Of a DNA stretch of 64,000 bases, positions 1-11,985 are shown piece by piece. The notes beneath the pieces were generated by a model that searched no databases, was not told the DNA's origin, and worked only from the letters and a program-made list of their open reading frames with translations. Source of the DNA: Cacajao melanocephalus (taxonomy: Eukaryota; Chordata; Mammalia; Primates; Pitheciidae). The position numbers and the translations under genes were made by a program. The stretch is from the NCBI GenBank assembly GCA_963573385.1, contig CAUYLG010047310.1:1-64000 (forward strand). The letters run 5' to 3'. Numbering within the stretch: position 1 is the stretch's first letter; every line of letters begins with the position of its first letter.

Positions 1-160
<160 letters not shown>

Positions 161-581
161 AGACGGAGGGGCATTTGTTGATCTGAGATCTTGGTTTCTG
201 AAGTTCCCGTGAGAACTGGTAGACAGGTCCTTGGGTCAGAGAAACCGGGAGAGTTTTTTCTGAGACTTTTCCACAAACCAGGCACTCTCACATGGCTACA
301 CCGTCAGCAAAAGGAACAGCTGCAGAAAGCCCGTTCATCCCAGAGGGAGAGTCAAGGGGACCCCTGTATCAGCCTGTGCTCTAGGGGTTAAAAAGAAACC
401 CGAACTCTCCATGAATGCGTAAGGTGTGTTTGGGATTCAAACCTATACTTCTGTGTCCCAGAAACAACCTACTAAGAAAATGTGAGATGCAGCCAAATAA
501 TTTCAGGCAGCAAAACAACAATAAACAAAACACTAACAAAATTAGAACCCCAAGGTAATTCAGCCATTCTTTGAATAATTA

Positions 582-1455
<874 letters not shown>

Positions 1456-1761
1456 TTTTTTTTTTTTTTTTTTTGAGACAGGGTCTCACTCTGCTGCCCA
1501 GGCTGGAGTGCACTGGTGTCATGAGGGCCCCCCCCCACCCCACAGCCTCTACCTCCTGGACTCAGGTAATCCTCCCACTTCAACCTCCCAAGGCCGGGAC
1601 CACCAGCGCAGCACCACGTCTGGCTAATTTTTTGGTATTTTTGGTAGAGACAGGGTTTCACCATGTTGCCCAGGCTGGTCTTGAACCCCCATCAAGCAAT
1701 TCCCCCACCTCGGTCTCCCAAAGTGCAGGGATTACAAGCATGAACCACTATCCCCAGTGGA
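1456..1761 (-). mobile_element. Alu element, reverse orientation
   Basis: It begins with a T-run (reverse-complemented poly-A) and the antisense Alu motif 'gagacagggtctcactctg', and ends near the diverged Alu head around 1760. A C-rich run (gggccccccccc) near 1525 departs from the consensus. Same orientation as OSBPL5. Confidence 0.9.
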
Positions 1762-1765
1762 GGAA

Positions 1766-2240
1766 TCTTTACGTGTGTATTGCTAAGTGAAAGAAGCCAA
1801 TCTGAAAAGGCTCCACACCATATGATTTCAACTACATGACATTCTGGAAAAGGCACAACTATGGAGGCAGTAAAAGGATCAGCTGTGGCCAGAGCCTAGG
1901 GGGACGGAGGAGTATGTGGATCCATCTATTCACGTCTCATGATAAGAGATTCTTAGAGTGGTGCAACTATTCTGTGAGATACGGTAATGGCAGATACAAG
2001 TCCTTCTGTATTTATCAAAACTCATACAATGAGCAACACAAGAAACGCAAGAGAAGTGACCTGTGCACTCAGCTAATAACAGTGTATCAGTGCTGGCTCA
2101 TCAATGGCACCAAATGGAGAACCTCAATGTGAGATGTTACGGATAGGGGGCGCTGTGTGGAAGGGACACACAGGAACTCTACCTCCTGCTCAATTCTTCT
2201 GTAAACACAACACTATTATAAAAAATAAAGTCTGTTAATG
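1766..2240 (+). mobile_element. L1 (mammalian-wide type) 3' end
   Basis: The text 'ttgctaagtgaaagaagcca' followed by 'acatgacattctggaaaagg' and a terminal 'aaaaaataaagtctgtt' is the typical end of L1M ORF2 and 3' UTR. It is clearly diverged and non-coding. It appears to sit inside or beside another, older L1 piece (1090-1455 and 2246-2477). Confidence 0.85.
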
Positions 2241-2245
2241 AAAAA

Positions 2246-2477
2246 AATCAAAGGAATTCCAAACTGACACACTATAGCAAGACAACAGAGCACCAAGGTG
2301 AGGAGAGGATCTTCAAAGCAGCTACAGGGAAAAGCAGATTATGTGACAAATGGGCTGGCTGGCAGCTGATCATCCCCAACAGCAATGGAAGGCAGAAGGC
2401 AAACAAAATGTGTATGTTGAAAGGGCAGTAAGACAGCAATCTACCTGGAATTACGCACCTTCGGAAGTCATGGGCCA
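2246..2477 (+). mobile_element. Old L1 fragment, probable continuation of the 1090-1455 piece
   Basis: Text such as 'aaagcagctacagggaaaag' and 'cagctgatcatccccaacag' followed by 'gcaatggaaggcagaaggca' resembles the L1 region around the ORF1 start. It could be the same element as 1090-1455, split by later insertions. The Alu at 2478 follows it directly. Confidence 0.5.
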
Positions 2478-2772
<295 letters not shown>

Positions 2773-2904
2773 GTCATGGGTGAGTGAAGGTGAAGTGAAG
2801 TAAAGATATCTTCCAGCAAATAACTAAAGGGGTTTATCACCTAGCCGATGTCACTGAGGGAGGAGCCTGGCTCTGCCCTTGGGGTAGGTAGCTGAGCCCC
2901 TCAC

Positions 2905-3003
2905 CTTTGCAGTGGGCGTAGGGCATGGTGAGGGTGTAATCCTCCGCGCGGTTCAGGAACGTGAGTGTGGCTTTGCCATCCAGCAGAGCTGACAGCGAGT
3001 TCC
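2905..3003 (-). CDS. OSBPL5: OSBPL5 coding exon 13 (ORD, residues ~508-541)
   Basis: A 99-bp exon with acceptor CTGCAG before 3003 and donor AAAG|GTGAGG at 2905. It enters in phase with two bases completing Gly508 and leaves one base of the next codon. It encodes NSLSALLDGKATLTFLNR then AEDYTLTMPYAHCK, which is the beta-strand stretch of the oxysterol-binding-related domain just after the SHHPP signature, part of the lipid-holding barrel. It is the last exon in the window; the rest of the ORD, the linker and the C-terminal ER membrane anchor should lie past the left edge. The protein is recognisable almost residue for residue as ORP5. Confidence 0.95.
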
Positions 3004-3117
3004 CTGCAGAGACAAAAGGCAGAGGGACCAGTGAGTGCAGCCAGCTCCTTCACAACTGCGGCCGTCCCTAAGTCGCAGGGTCAGAGCTCCTTCCAACAGC
3101 CGAACGCGCTCCCGGCA

Positions 3118-3180
3118 CCTCCAGCAGTGTGACTGTGGGTGCCTCACTTAACCTCTTTGGGCCTGAGATTCTGTCAAATC
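3118..3180 (+). repeat. MIR fragment
   Basis: 'gtgactgtgggtgcctcact' followed by 'taacctctttgggcctgaga' matches the conserved MIR core tail (CTGTGTGACCTTGGG...TCACTTAACCTCT). Diverged ancient SINE remnant. Confidence 0.55.
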
Positions 3181-3522
3181 CCCGTCCTGTGTGTGCGTGA
3201 CGTCTGCGCTGAGAAGACATTTCATCTTTGACTTGTTCGTGGTTTATTGCAGTCACGAAACTGAAGAGTCTCAGGGTGGAGGCTGCAAACCTTTTCAAAC
3301 TTGCCTGAGCCCCCCAGCCTCAGACTTTAAACATCCCTGTGGAAGGGCCGAGTCATAGGCATGGCCAGTGAGGAGAGGACAGAGGTGGAAAAGATGCGCT
3401 GAACCTGAGGGCAGTGGCATGTGGGCCCCTCCCAGACTTCCACACACCCAGGAGAGCTGGGCACACAGAGGCAACCGGCACACACCTGCCCAGGATGGAA
3501 CCGATAGGAAACGTACGACTGA

Positions 3523-3990
<468 letters not shown>

Positions 3991-4296
3991 TTAAGTTTCA
4001 TTTCATTGTAGCGGATTCACACAGCCATGCAGCACTCAGCCCTGGTCCACACCTTTCCATGCAGGTGCCTCTCTCAGTTCTCACGGTGTCCCCACAAAAG
4101 GTGCCCACTCTCAGCTCAGGGGAGCTGCGGAAGCCCTGCCTGGTGCCTGGGTCTGAGCATTTGACTACGGTGGTCTCTATGAGGGTTAGGAGGGACAGGC
4201 ACACGGCCCCCACCTGAGACGTTGGCCCACTAGCTCCTGCAGCCCCCCACTGCATTTCCCTGAGGCCCCAGGAGGCGCCCGGGGTGACCTCCTCAC

Positions 4297-4393
4297 CGTA
4301 GAACCTGGACTTGGCTGTGATGCTGCCACTGATGCAGAAGCCGTCCTTCCGGTTGCTGACGTGGAAGGCAGACACGGGCGGGTGGTGGGACAC
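4297..4393 (-). CDS. OSBPL5: OSBPL5 coding exon 12 (ORP signature, residues 476-508)
   Basis: A 97-bp exon between acceptor CACACAG (before 4393) and donor TACG|GTGAGG. It opens with Val-Ser-His-His-Pro-Pro, which together with Glu-Gln from the previous exon makes the EQVSHHPP fingerprint of all OSBP-related proteins. The two histidines (478, 479) bind the phosphoinositide headgroup and are the residues usually mutated to block lipid exchange in ORP5. The exon continues VSAFHVSNRKDGFCISGSIT and AKSRFYG. The phase is 0 in, with one base of Gly508 carried over. The sequence is intact and shows no substitution in the fingerprint. Confidence 0.97.
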
Positions 4394-4829
4394 CTGTGTG
4401 CGGGGAGGCGGCTCTGTAAACAGCTCAGAAACAGGTCATCCCAGGAAGCGGGAGTCCAGCTTCAAAGAAGACCCCTCCCTGTCCCAGATGCACCCCCACC
4501 CCCATCCCAGGATTCGGGTAGGGGCCTTCCTGGCTCTCGCTCACGACACCCAGGGCAGGCAGGCTTCAATGTGGGGCTCGGGAGCCCTGACTGCCCCAGA
4601 AGGCCCCCTTGGGAGATGGAATGTACCGTCCTCTCCCTAGGGAGATGCTGTCTGCTGCCACAGCCATGGAGTGTCTGCACCTTCTGCGAGAATCCTTGTT
4701 GGCAGCACTGGGCAGGATGTGGGGCCCCTGGGAAGCGGGCCCTTGGGGTCACGCTTGCTCCTGCCTGTGGCCAGGGCCCCGCCCCCACGAGTCCAGCGCC
4801 CAGGCCAGGTGCAGTGGAGGGGCTCTTGC

Positions 4830-4928
4830 CTGCTCTGCTATGTAGAACGTGCGGCTGTCAGTCTGGGGGTGGAACCAGCAGCAGCGGAAGGTCTCCCCCA
4901 GGATGGGGTTGTAGGGCTTCTTGATTCC
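4830..4928 (-). CDS. OSBPL5: OSBPL5 coding exon 11 (ORD, residues 443-475)
   Basis: A 99-bp, 33-codon, phase-0 exon. The acceptor is GTGCAG before 4928. It encodes GIKKPYNPILGETFRCCWFH then PQTDSRTFYIAEQ. The KPYNPILGE box is a strongly conserved ORD motif that contacts the PI4P headgroup; the closing EQ starts the family fingerprint finished in exon 12. The donor reads GAGCAG|GCAAGAG, a GC rather than GT splice site; the surrounding CAG|GCAAG context is the usual one for working GC-AG introns, and the reading frame requires this boundary. Confidence 0.96.
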
Positions 4929-5254
4929 CTGCACGCAACAGAGACTTGTGTGAGGAACCGGGCAGGTGAGGGACCCACTGTGCAGAGCAGGTAAGGGATG
5001 TGGCCTGGGGGGCAGCGTGGGTGGGCTGTCCGCTGCCTGCTGGCCTGGTTTGCTGCTAGCATCTGGGAACAGCACCTCACTTCTGATTTGGGGGGACTGT
5101 TTTGCCTGTGGTTTACATTCTTGGGGGACAGCCTCAGGATAATCCTGTCCACTTCTTAGCTTGGAGGAAGGACACGAGACCCCGACCTTGTCACACGCTC
5201 CTTGACCTTGGGTGTAGCTTGCACGTGGCCTGCTGAAGGCCACGGAGGACACCA

Positions 5255-5365
5255 GGCAGTCAGGAGTCCCGCCTTCACCCCGCACCTGCTGTGTGACTCG
5301 GGCCATCCTTTCCCCTCTCCGAGCCTCAGTTTCCCCATCTGCACAATGAGGAAGTGGAACCAGGA
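5255..5365 (+). repeat. MIR fragment
   Basis: Contains 'tgctgtgtgactcgggccat' followed by 'cctcagtttccccatctgca' and 'caatgaggaa', the conserved MIR 3' core in plus orientation. Intronic. Confidence 0.7.
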
Positions 5366-5883
5366 TCGTGGTTTTCAAACTTGCTTCCCATGGAGCCCCA
5401 GGGCTCCATGGTGGGGTCGGGGGAGCTGCGGGCGCCTGTCCCTCACTGTAACCAGAGCAGCCTGCTGTCATCGGAGTCTTGGGTTTGTGGTTCTAAAGGG
5501 AGCTCATGGCTAAAAACTTATGAAAACCACAGATCCCAAAGTTTCCTCGAGGTTCGGGGTTGAAAGCCAGTCTTCTGGCACCATCTCCAACACGGCCTGA
5601 GCCTGTCTTCTTGGGGGATAAGGAAGGGGTGCAGCTTGGGCCCCTCAGGGAACTGAAACCACCCTTGGGGGCCTGGCCTGAGCCACCCAGAACTCCCCTG
5701 TGGGAAGTGGGGCCCTGTCCCCCATCACCAAGGACCTGGGCCCTCTGTAGGGGTGACCAGGATCCTGCAAGGCCATGTGGAGGAGGGGGCGGCTCAGGGA
5801 CAAGGGAAAGGGCCAAGGGACGGGGACTGAGCAGACAGACCCCTGGGCCCCAGCCCCACCCTCCCCCGCTGGCAGGGGCTCAC

Positions 5884-5965
5884 CTTGGGCTTCTTGTAGA
5901 AGCCAGATAGGTACCACCGCAGCACCAGCTTCATGCGGCTGTAGGCGTCCTCCTCCACCGCGGCC
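5884..5965 (-). CDS. OSBPL5: OSBPL5 coding exon 10 (ORD, residues 415-442)
   Basis: An 82-bp exon between acceptor TGGCAG (before 5965) and donor CCCAAG|GTGAGCC. One incoming base completes Arg415. It encodes AAVEEDAYSRMKLVLRWYLS and GFYKKPK. This is the helical N-terminal lobe of the ORD, with the Trp-Tyr-Leu-Ser-Gly-Phe segment typical of the family. The exon ends at phase 0, leading directly into the KPYNPILGE exon. Intact. Confidence 0.96.
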
Positions 5966-6648
5966 CTGCCATGGGGCGGGAGAACGCTGACCCCCGCTCC
6001 GAGGCCATGGGCCACCCTCCCTTTCCCTGACCCCTCTCTCCTACCATCCCAACCTCCACCCACTCAGCTGGAAACAGGCTGCCTGGCCTGGGTCCTCTGG
6101 CCACCCCCAAGCAGGAGAATTTTCTCCAGGGAAGTGGGTTCTTCTAATCAGAAAGTGCCAGGGCTGCTCCCATGCTGGGGCACAGAGGGCACTGCTGACA
6201 TGGGCTGCCAGGGTGCCCCCACCTCCAGGAAGCACCCCGCCCACACTCTTGTTCCCACCCTGCTCCCTCTGCCTGGCTCCCAAGCCTGCAGCCCCCTTCC
6301 AGCTTCTGTAGCCCTTTCCTGCCTCTGCAGCCCCTTCCTGCCTCTGTATCCCATCCCTTCCAGCTTGAGGGTGCAGGGCTCAGGGTGCATGGCAGGTGCC
6401 TGGGACTGACCCCACCTCTCACCACAGATGGCCCTGGCCCTGAGGGAACGATGCTCTCTCTCCACCAGCTCCTCCCAGGCCCATCTTGGAGACAAGGCCC
6501 TCTGGGAGGGGAGGGCTGCAGGAACAGTGGGCTGAGATTAGCTAGGGGACTCTGGAAGCCCCCACCGGGGAGGCAGGGGCTGAAGGGCTGTGGGTCTCCT
6601 GCAGATGCACGGCGAGGTGTGGGGCGCCCCTCCTGGCGTGACGCTCAC

Positions 6649-6833
6649 CTGGAGAGCAGGTCTGCGTGGTAGTAGTAGTCGGAGAGCTTGTTCAGGAAGG
6701 AGCGTGGCTCCAGTACGAACGTGGGCAGCACCACGCGGGACAGGTCCATGCCCGGCCGCAGCTGCTTCAGCAGGGTCCACATCAGACTCTTGTTCTCCTC
6801 TGACACCGTCTCCACCTGGGAAGCCTCACCCAG
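6649..6833 (-). CDS. OSBPL5: OSBPL5 coding exon 9 (ORD start and lid, residues 354-415)
   Basis: A 185-bp exon between acceptor CCCGCAG (before 6833) and donor CTCCAG|GTGAGC. It encodes LGEASQVETVSEENKSLMWT through to the tyrosine triplet of KLSDYYYHADLLSR. The stretch LLKQLRPGMDLSRVVLPTF marks the ORD entrance and lid; Leu389 falls in RVVLP, the same number as the leucine known to be needed for lipid binding in human ORP5. This agreement in numbering supports the exon chain upstream having no gained or lost codons. Two bases of Arg415 cross to exon 10. Confidence 0.97.
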
Positions 6834-7003
6834 CTGCGGGAGACAGGCTGCAGTCAGGGCCTGCATGGAGGAGCCGCAAGGAAGGGGTGCCGGGGCAGTG
6901 GCAGCTCTGGCTGGAGGAGGCTGCATCTGCCACCCCTTCGGGTGTGAAGCCCTGGCCTGGCCCCTGTGGCCTCATGAGGCCAACTCAGCCCCGTCAGATG
7001 TGA

Positions 7004-7543
<540 letters not shown>

Positions 7544-7564
7544 TGCTCTTCCATTTTTTAAAAA

Positions 7565-7700
7565 AACTATATTTCTTTCTCTGTTTTTTAACCACTTTGT
7601 TGAGGTATGATTGGTATACAGAGGGCTTTAGATATTGAATGTAGACAACTGGATGAGTTTGGAGGGGAGCCTGCACCCACAAAACCGTCATGGGTGCCGT
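7565..7700. mobile_element. Diverged L1 3' UTR-like fragment
   Basis: 'aaccactttgttgaggtatg' with 'attggtatacaga' and 'caactggatgagtttgg' matches a recurrent phrase of old L1 elements (ACTTTATTGAGGTATAATTG...). Short and diverged; orientation not assigned. Confidence 0.55.
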
Positions 7701-7884
7701 AAACTCATCTGTCCCCTCCGAAGCCTGTGGTCCCCTCACAAAGGCCCCCTCATCTCCTCCACTCCTGAGACATCTAATCCTCATACAGCTGCCCAACATG
7801 TGACTTGGGGTGACAGGGCTCCCCTTTCTCACTCCAGACTTGCACTTCACTGCAGCCGCAGGGTACGGGGACACTGGTCCTCCC

Positions 7885-7985
7885 CCTCCACATAGGGGAC
7901 CAGTGGCTTGCCCAAGATCACACAGCTGGTACATGGCACAGGTGAGATCTGAACTCAGGGCTGTCTGCATGTCTAGCCTGACGAC
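7885..7985 (-). repeat. MIR fragment, reverse
   Basis: 'agtggcttgcccaagatcac' followed by 'acagctggtacatggcacag' is the reverse complement of the MIR core around GTGTGACCTTGGGCAAG. Intronic. Confidence 0.65.
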
Positions 7986-7999
7986 AGCTGCCCAGGGGA

Positions 8000-9360
8000 G
8001 GGCGCAAGATGGGGTGTGGTCTGTGAGCAGGATCTTGCCCCTGCTGCCGGATGCTTCAGGCAAGTGGCTTTCCCTCTCTGTGCCTGCGGGGCCACGGACA
8101 GATTCCTGTGGCACTGGCCTAGTGGAGAGTGTGCGTGGCACCCAGGAGCCATGTCTGACCCTGTGAGGGGCTGGCCCATGAGGGGTCGGGGGCCCAGTGC
8201 TGTAGCTTTGATTTCCCAGCCAGCTTTGGGGCTTGGAAATGACGTGCAGCTTCGGCTGTCAGGGACCTTCCAGCTCTGTTCCTGCCCCTCCATCCTCCTG
8301 AACCCTTTCCCTCAGGCTTCTGCCGTCTTCTCTGCTGAGGCTGTCTCAGGGCAGGTCCCCATCGCCCCTCACTGATCCAGCCGTCACCCCCTCTTCTCAT
8401 CCCGCCCCCGTTCTCAGCACTGCTGGTCCTGCAACCCCTCCTCCCACCTCCCTGCCCACCTCTGTGAAGCCTCATCTGTGCTCGGCCTCTGAAGGTTGGG
8501 TGCCCCTTGGCTGCCCACCCAATGCCCTCATGCCCAGGTCTCTGCCCAGAGCCCTGGGCTCACACCTGCAGCAGCCCGCCCTGCCTGGCTCACAGCAGCG
8601 TCACTCATTGCCATCTGGCTGGGATCTGTCCAATCTACCTCCCCAAATACCCTGACTCTGCCACCTCTCCCTTCTCCATTACAGCCAGGTCCAGGGTGCC
8701 CTCGGCTTTCTCCCCACAATGGCTCTTTCCTACAGGTGGCCCAGTGTCCACCTCTGCCCCTCGGCTGTCCCGAGGGGCCTGCCTAACCCGCTGGTGGCTT
8801 CCCCAACGCTCTCAGCCCAAGGCTCCCGGGGCCCCCGGTCCACTCCCCCCAGGCCCACCCTAACCTTCCCATCCCTGCACAGGAGCCTGAGTTCTGTGGG
8901 AACAGCAGCCACAGGGAGGCCACGGTGTTCTACTGAACACGAGGGATTCCACAGACTATGGATGCCCCGCTCTATGTCCATGCAGAGCAAGATGTGAACA
9001 CGATGCTCGCCCAAACAGCAGCAAGAACTTCAATCCCCTTTCCTGCTGAAACCAGGACTGCCATTGCCCTTGGTGACGGCCACAGCCTTGCTCCTCCTGT
9101 CCCACTTCCCGGACGAGAATGACAAGATCCCAGATCACAGAGCCTCCTGTTCCTGACAGCACCCATGCCAGAGCACAGCCCGGCTTCCTCGGCCTGTGCC
9201 CAAGTTGCCCAGTGGAAGCTCAGATCCTGTGATTCCTCTGGACTCCCCTTCCTGAGACACCCCACAGTGCCCAGGGCCACGTGCGTTCTCTCAGGCTGCG
9301 GGGAGTCAGCTCCCTGGCTGTTCCTCTGGGGGTGTGCTCTCAGGACACTGGCGCCACTGC
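8000..9360. other. OSBPL5: Intron stretch without recognised element
   Basis: GC-rich intronic DNA between coding exons 9 and 8, with pyrimidine-rich plus-strand text. Apart from a possible very diverged MIR near 8060, I see no exon, RNA gene or repeat. Open frames here are short and lack splice or codon support. Confidence 0.6.
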
Positions 9361-9367
9361 CTGCCAC

Positions 9368-9478
9368 CCGCCCCTGCTTCGGCCTTGTGCACTGGTGACG
9401 GTCCCCGCCCCTGCTTCGGCCTTGTGCACTGGTGACGGTCCCTACCCCTGCTTCGGCCTTGTGCACGGGTGACAGTCC
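9368..9478 (+). repeat. 37-bp tandem repeat, three copies
   Basis: Three adjacent 37-bp copies (9368-9404, 9405-9441, 9442-9478) share the core CCCCTGCTTCGGCCTTGTGC. Copies 1 and 2 are identical; copy 3 differs at four positions by eye. The sequence leaves the repeat abruptly on both sides. Confidence 0.95.
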
Positions 9479-10060
9479 ATCTTCTTAGAACACCATCCTC
9501 CCTGTCCTCACTCACGTCTTCAGACAGTCGCCGGCCCGGATCATCCCCTCACCTGCTCCCCAGCCTCCTCCCATGTTTGTGGGTTTCTCATCTGTGTTTC
9601 CTGCTGCCCATGCACTGGGGGCCCAGGGCCCAGCTCTGTCTTGTTCACGGCGCTCCCAGGGCCCGGGGAGCAGCAAGTATGCAGGTGCCTGTAAGCCTGG
9701 GACTTACACCCTGCACACCCTCCTCCGTGCTCCTCGAGGAAGTGAGGCCACCCCCCAGAAGGGGTCAAGGGCCTCTCCAGAGCCTCTGGTTCTCCCGCCA
9801 GTGCATTCCAGCCCGAGAAGGGAGCTGCCCCTGCCCATCCCACATCTGCACCTCAGCCAGCCAAAAGCTGCTTCTTCAGAAGAGGGAAGGAGCCTGTTTA
9901 CCTAAAAGACAGCTCCCAGACTCACTGCCAAGTGATGGGGACAAGAGCCACCCCCTGGGCCCCAGGTGGTCCCCCTAGGATGAGGCATGGCTACCTCTGC
10001 TTCCAGAACAAGGGGCTGAGGCAGAGGAGATGCCTGGGGCTCCCAGCCGGGGGCTCTCAC

Positions 10061-10253
10061 CTCCCCCAGCTCCTCCTGGGCCTGCTGCACATAGGTGGTC
10101 CCTCTCTGCGCCGGGGCCCCGGGGGTCTCCGACTGGTCGCTGCTGCTCTCGTTCTTCCGGCTGTGGTCCTGGGTCTCAGCATCTGACTCCTCAGGGTTCT
10201 CTCTCTCCGACTTGTCTGAGAACGCATCGTTCTCCAGGGAAGACCCATTCAGT
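10061..10253 (-). CDS. OSBPL5: OSBPL5 coding exon 8 (Ser/acidic linker, residues 289-353)
   Basis: A 193-bp exon between acceptor CTTCCAG (before 10253) and donor GGGGAG|GTGAGAG. The first base completes Pro289. It encodes the hydrophilic linker between the PH domain and the ORD: LNGSSLENDAFSDKSEREN, then PEESDAETQDHSRKNESSS, DQSETPGAPAQRGTTYVQQ and AQEELGE. It is rich in Ser, Glu and Asp, low in complexity and likely disordered and phosphorylated. It is the least conserved exon here: compared with the human protein as I recall it, about seven positions differ, including Ala-Gln for Val-Arg and Gln for Glu. The frame stays open, and the exon ends at phase 0. Confidence 0.95.
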
Positions 10254-10567
10254 CTGGAAGGTAGATGGTGCCAGTGGGTCCCTGTCAAGGGTGAGACCCT
10301 GGCACACCCCTCTGGGCCTCCCAGCCCTCGCTGTTTGGCACTTCCCCTATGTTCCGGTCTGTCATCGCCTCCACAACCCACGTTTGACACCACAGCCCCG
10401 TTTTATAGAGGAAGAAGCCAAGGCTTCTAGGGTACGCTGCAATGAACGCGTCCCTGCCTGCAGCCTGCAGCCCACCAGAGCGGAGGCTGGGGCCGTCCTC
10501 TCCCCGTCTTCCTCACCTACAAGGAGATCCCATGAGTCACCACCCCCCATGCCCTCGCCTCGCTCAC

Positions 10568-10742
10568 GGGAACAGGTCTTGGTCTGGGTGGACGGTGGCC
10601 GAGGCTGGCAGCCCACACAGTGATGAGGGTGATGCGTCTGGCGACGTTCCCGGCTCCCCATCTCGGCCCGGCTTGCAGGCACCCAGTCTCAGCAGGCTAG
10701 AGCAGCGCAGGGCCAGCTCCAGGGCGTCCAGCCAGCAGCGGC
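10568..10742 (-). CDS. OSBPL5: OSBPL5 coding exon 7 (end of PH domain, residues 231-289)
   Basis: A 175-bp exon between acceptor CCTGCAG (before 10742) and donor TTCCC|GTGAGCG. Two bases complete Gly231. It encodes RCWLDALELALRCSSLLRL, the C-terminal helix that closes a PH domain, with the invariant Trp of that helix (Trp234). The rest, GACKPGRDGEPGTSPDASPS and on to HPDQDLFP, is flexible linker. Two bases of Pro289 pass to exon 8. Intact; a Thr-to-Ala change relative to remembered human sequence is in the linker. Confidence 0.96.
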
Positions 10743-11540
10743 CTGCAGGGCACACGGGGTGAGCAGGCCCCACCCCACCTCTCTACGTCCCCCATCCCCA
10801 AGGAGCCCCAGGAGGCTCCCGTCACTCTGACCCTTCGGGGACCCACCCCCTCCACCCCAGACGCAGCAGGGACTGTGTCGCTGGGTCCCCTCCCTTCCCG
10901 TACCCGCATCCAGCTGCAGATTGTGTGGGGGTGGACATGGGAACCCCTGGGGACTGAGGACTTCCCAAGCAGGCAGGTGCGGCCTGGGGACAGGTGTGCT
11001 GGGGAGGCAGCCCTGTAGAGGCGCCTGGGGATGCTCACGGCACAGCCTCACCCACCACCACCACCCACATGGCTGACGAGGGGCCAGCGTGGTAAGTGAC
11101 CCCTCCAGGTCACACCAGAGCCGGCCTCCCACCCTGAGAGCTGCCCTCAGGTTTCTGCAGGTGTAGTCAGGGAGGAGGGTCCTCCCTCACTGGGAAGCGG
11201 AGGTCAGGGTGCTGGGAGCTCCCGAGGGCCTGGAGTCAAGGCAGGAGGGTGGGGAGGGCTGAGGAGGGGCTTGCACACCAGGGAGGAGCCCTTCCTGAGG
11301 CTGCCCAGAGGGTCTGTGGACAGTGGTAGGGGCAGAGGCTGGTCGACAGCTGGCCTCCTCCAAGCCCTGCTCTGGGCCCTCAGCCCTGCTGCCTTGCTGG
11401 GCAGGGTGACAGCACCACTCAAGGGTCCTCCTGTGGGGCATGTGTCCACCTGGGTGACACTCATGTCCTGGTGTGATCACTAACAGCGGTCCCCACACTC
11501 ACAAGAGCGTCTTGCAGTGGCCTGTGACAAGTCACACTAT
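10743..11540. other. OSBPL5: Intron 3' of the ERV, no recognised element
   Basis: GC-rich intron between coding exon 7 and the retroviral insertion. No exon, repeat or RNA gene recognised. The base composition changes sharply to AT-rich at about 11.5 kb, where the provirus begins. Confidence 0.6.
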
Positions 11541-11551
11541 TAATAAGTGTG

Positions 11552-11621
11552 AGGTCCTCAACCTTGGCAATATAAACTTTCTCAATTAACTGAGACCTGT
11601 GTTAGATATTCGGGATTTACA
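11552..11621 (+). repeat. Truncated 5' LTR remnant (3' end only)
   Basis: Only the last about 70 bp of the LTR remain, from 'aggtcctcaaccttggcaat' to 'gatttaca', aligning with 18036-18109 of the 3' LTR. The poly-A signal seen in the other LTR as AATAAA reads ATATAAA here. Everything upstream in the LTR is missing. Confidence 0.75.
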
Positions 11622-11624
11622 TTT

Positions 11625-11642
11625 TGGTGACCACTGAGGGGT
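11625..11642 (+). other. Candidate primer-binding site
   Basis: TGGTGACCACTGAGGGGT begins just after the LTR end. Its first eight bases match the tRNA-Trp-type primer sites of retroviruses (TGGTGACCCC...), but the rest differs. Position is right; the tRNA assignment is weak. Confidence 0.45.
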
Positions 11643-11819
11643 TCTGAGTGGAGGTGTCCCTGATGTTTGACAAGTCTTCTGTCGGCCCTTGGTACCAGCT
11701 TGAACTAACTTTATGGCTGAAACCAATAAGACCATTTGCTGAGGCCTAGAAGCACCCCCTCCAGAGAATCCCTGTTCTCCCAAAATTCGGTTGAGAGCTA
11801 AAGCTTATTTTCCTGTACA

Positions 11820-11985
11820 ACTCCTCCTTTTGGAGTTTTACTTGCTTCCAACACAAGGCAGGCAAGTTTTTCCTGCTTCTGTGACGACGGAAGACAGGTA
11901 ACTCCTTTATGGAGTTTGAGCTCGCTTCCAACAGGGATCATGACGTTTTTTTTTTTTCTTTTCCTGCTTCTAGGATGGTGGAGTG
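11820..11985 (+). repeat. Duplicated ERV leader segment (two diverged copies)
   Basis: Two successive segments (about 11820-11893 and 11899-11985) share the order 'ctcct..tggagttt', 'gcttccaaca', 'ttttcctgcttct' and 'gatgg/gacgg'. They lie in the leader between the primer site and the expected gag position. Confidence 0.6.

Noticed and set aside
9368..9478. CRISPR-like array
   Set aside because: The three 37-bp copies are directly adjacent without spacers, and the genome is a primate.
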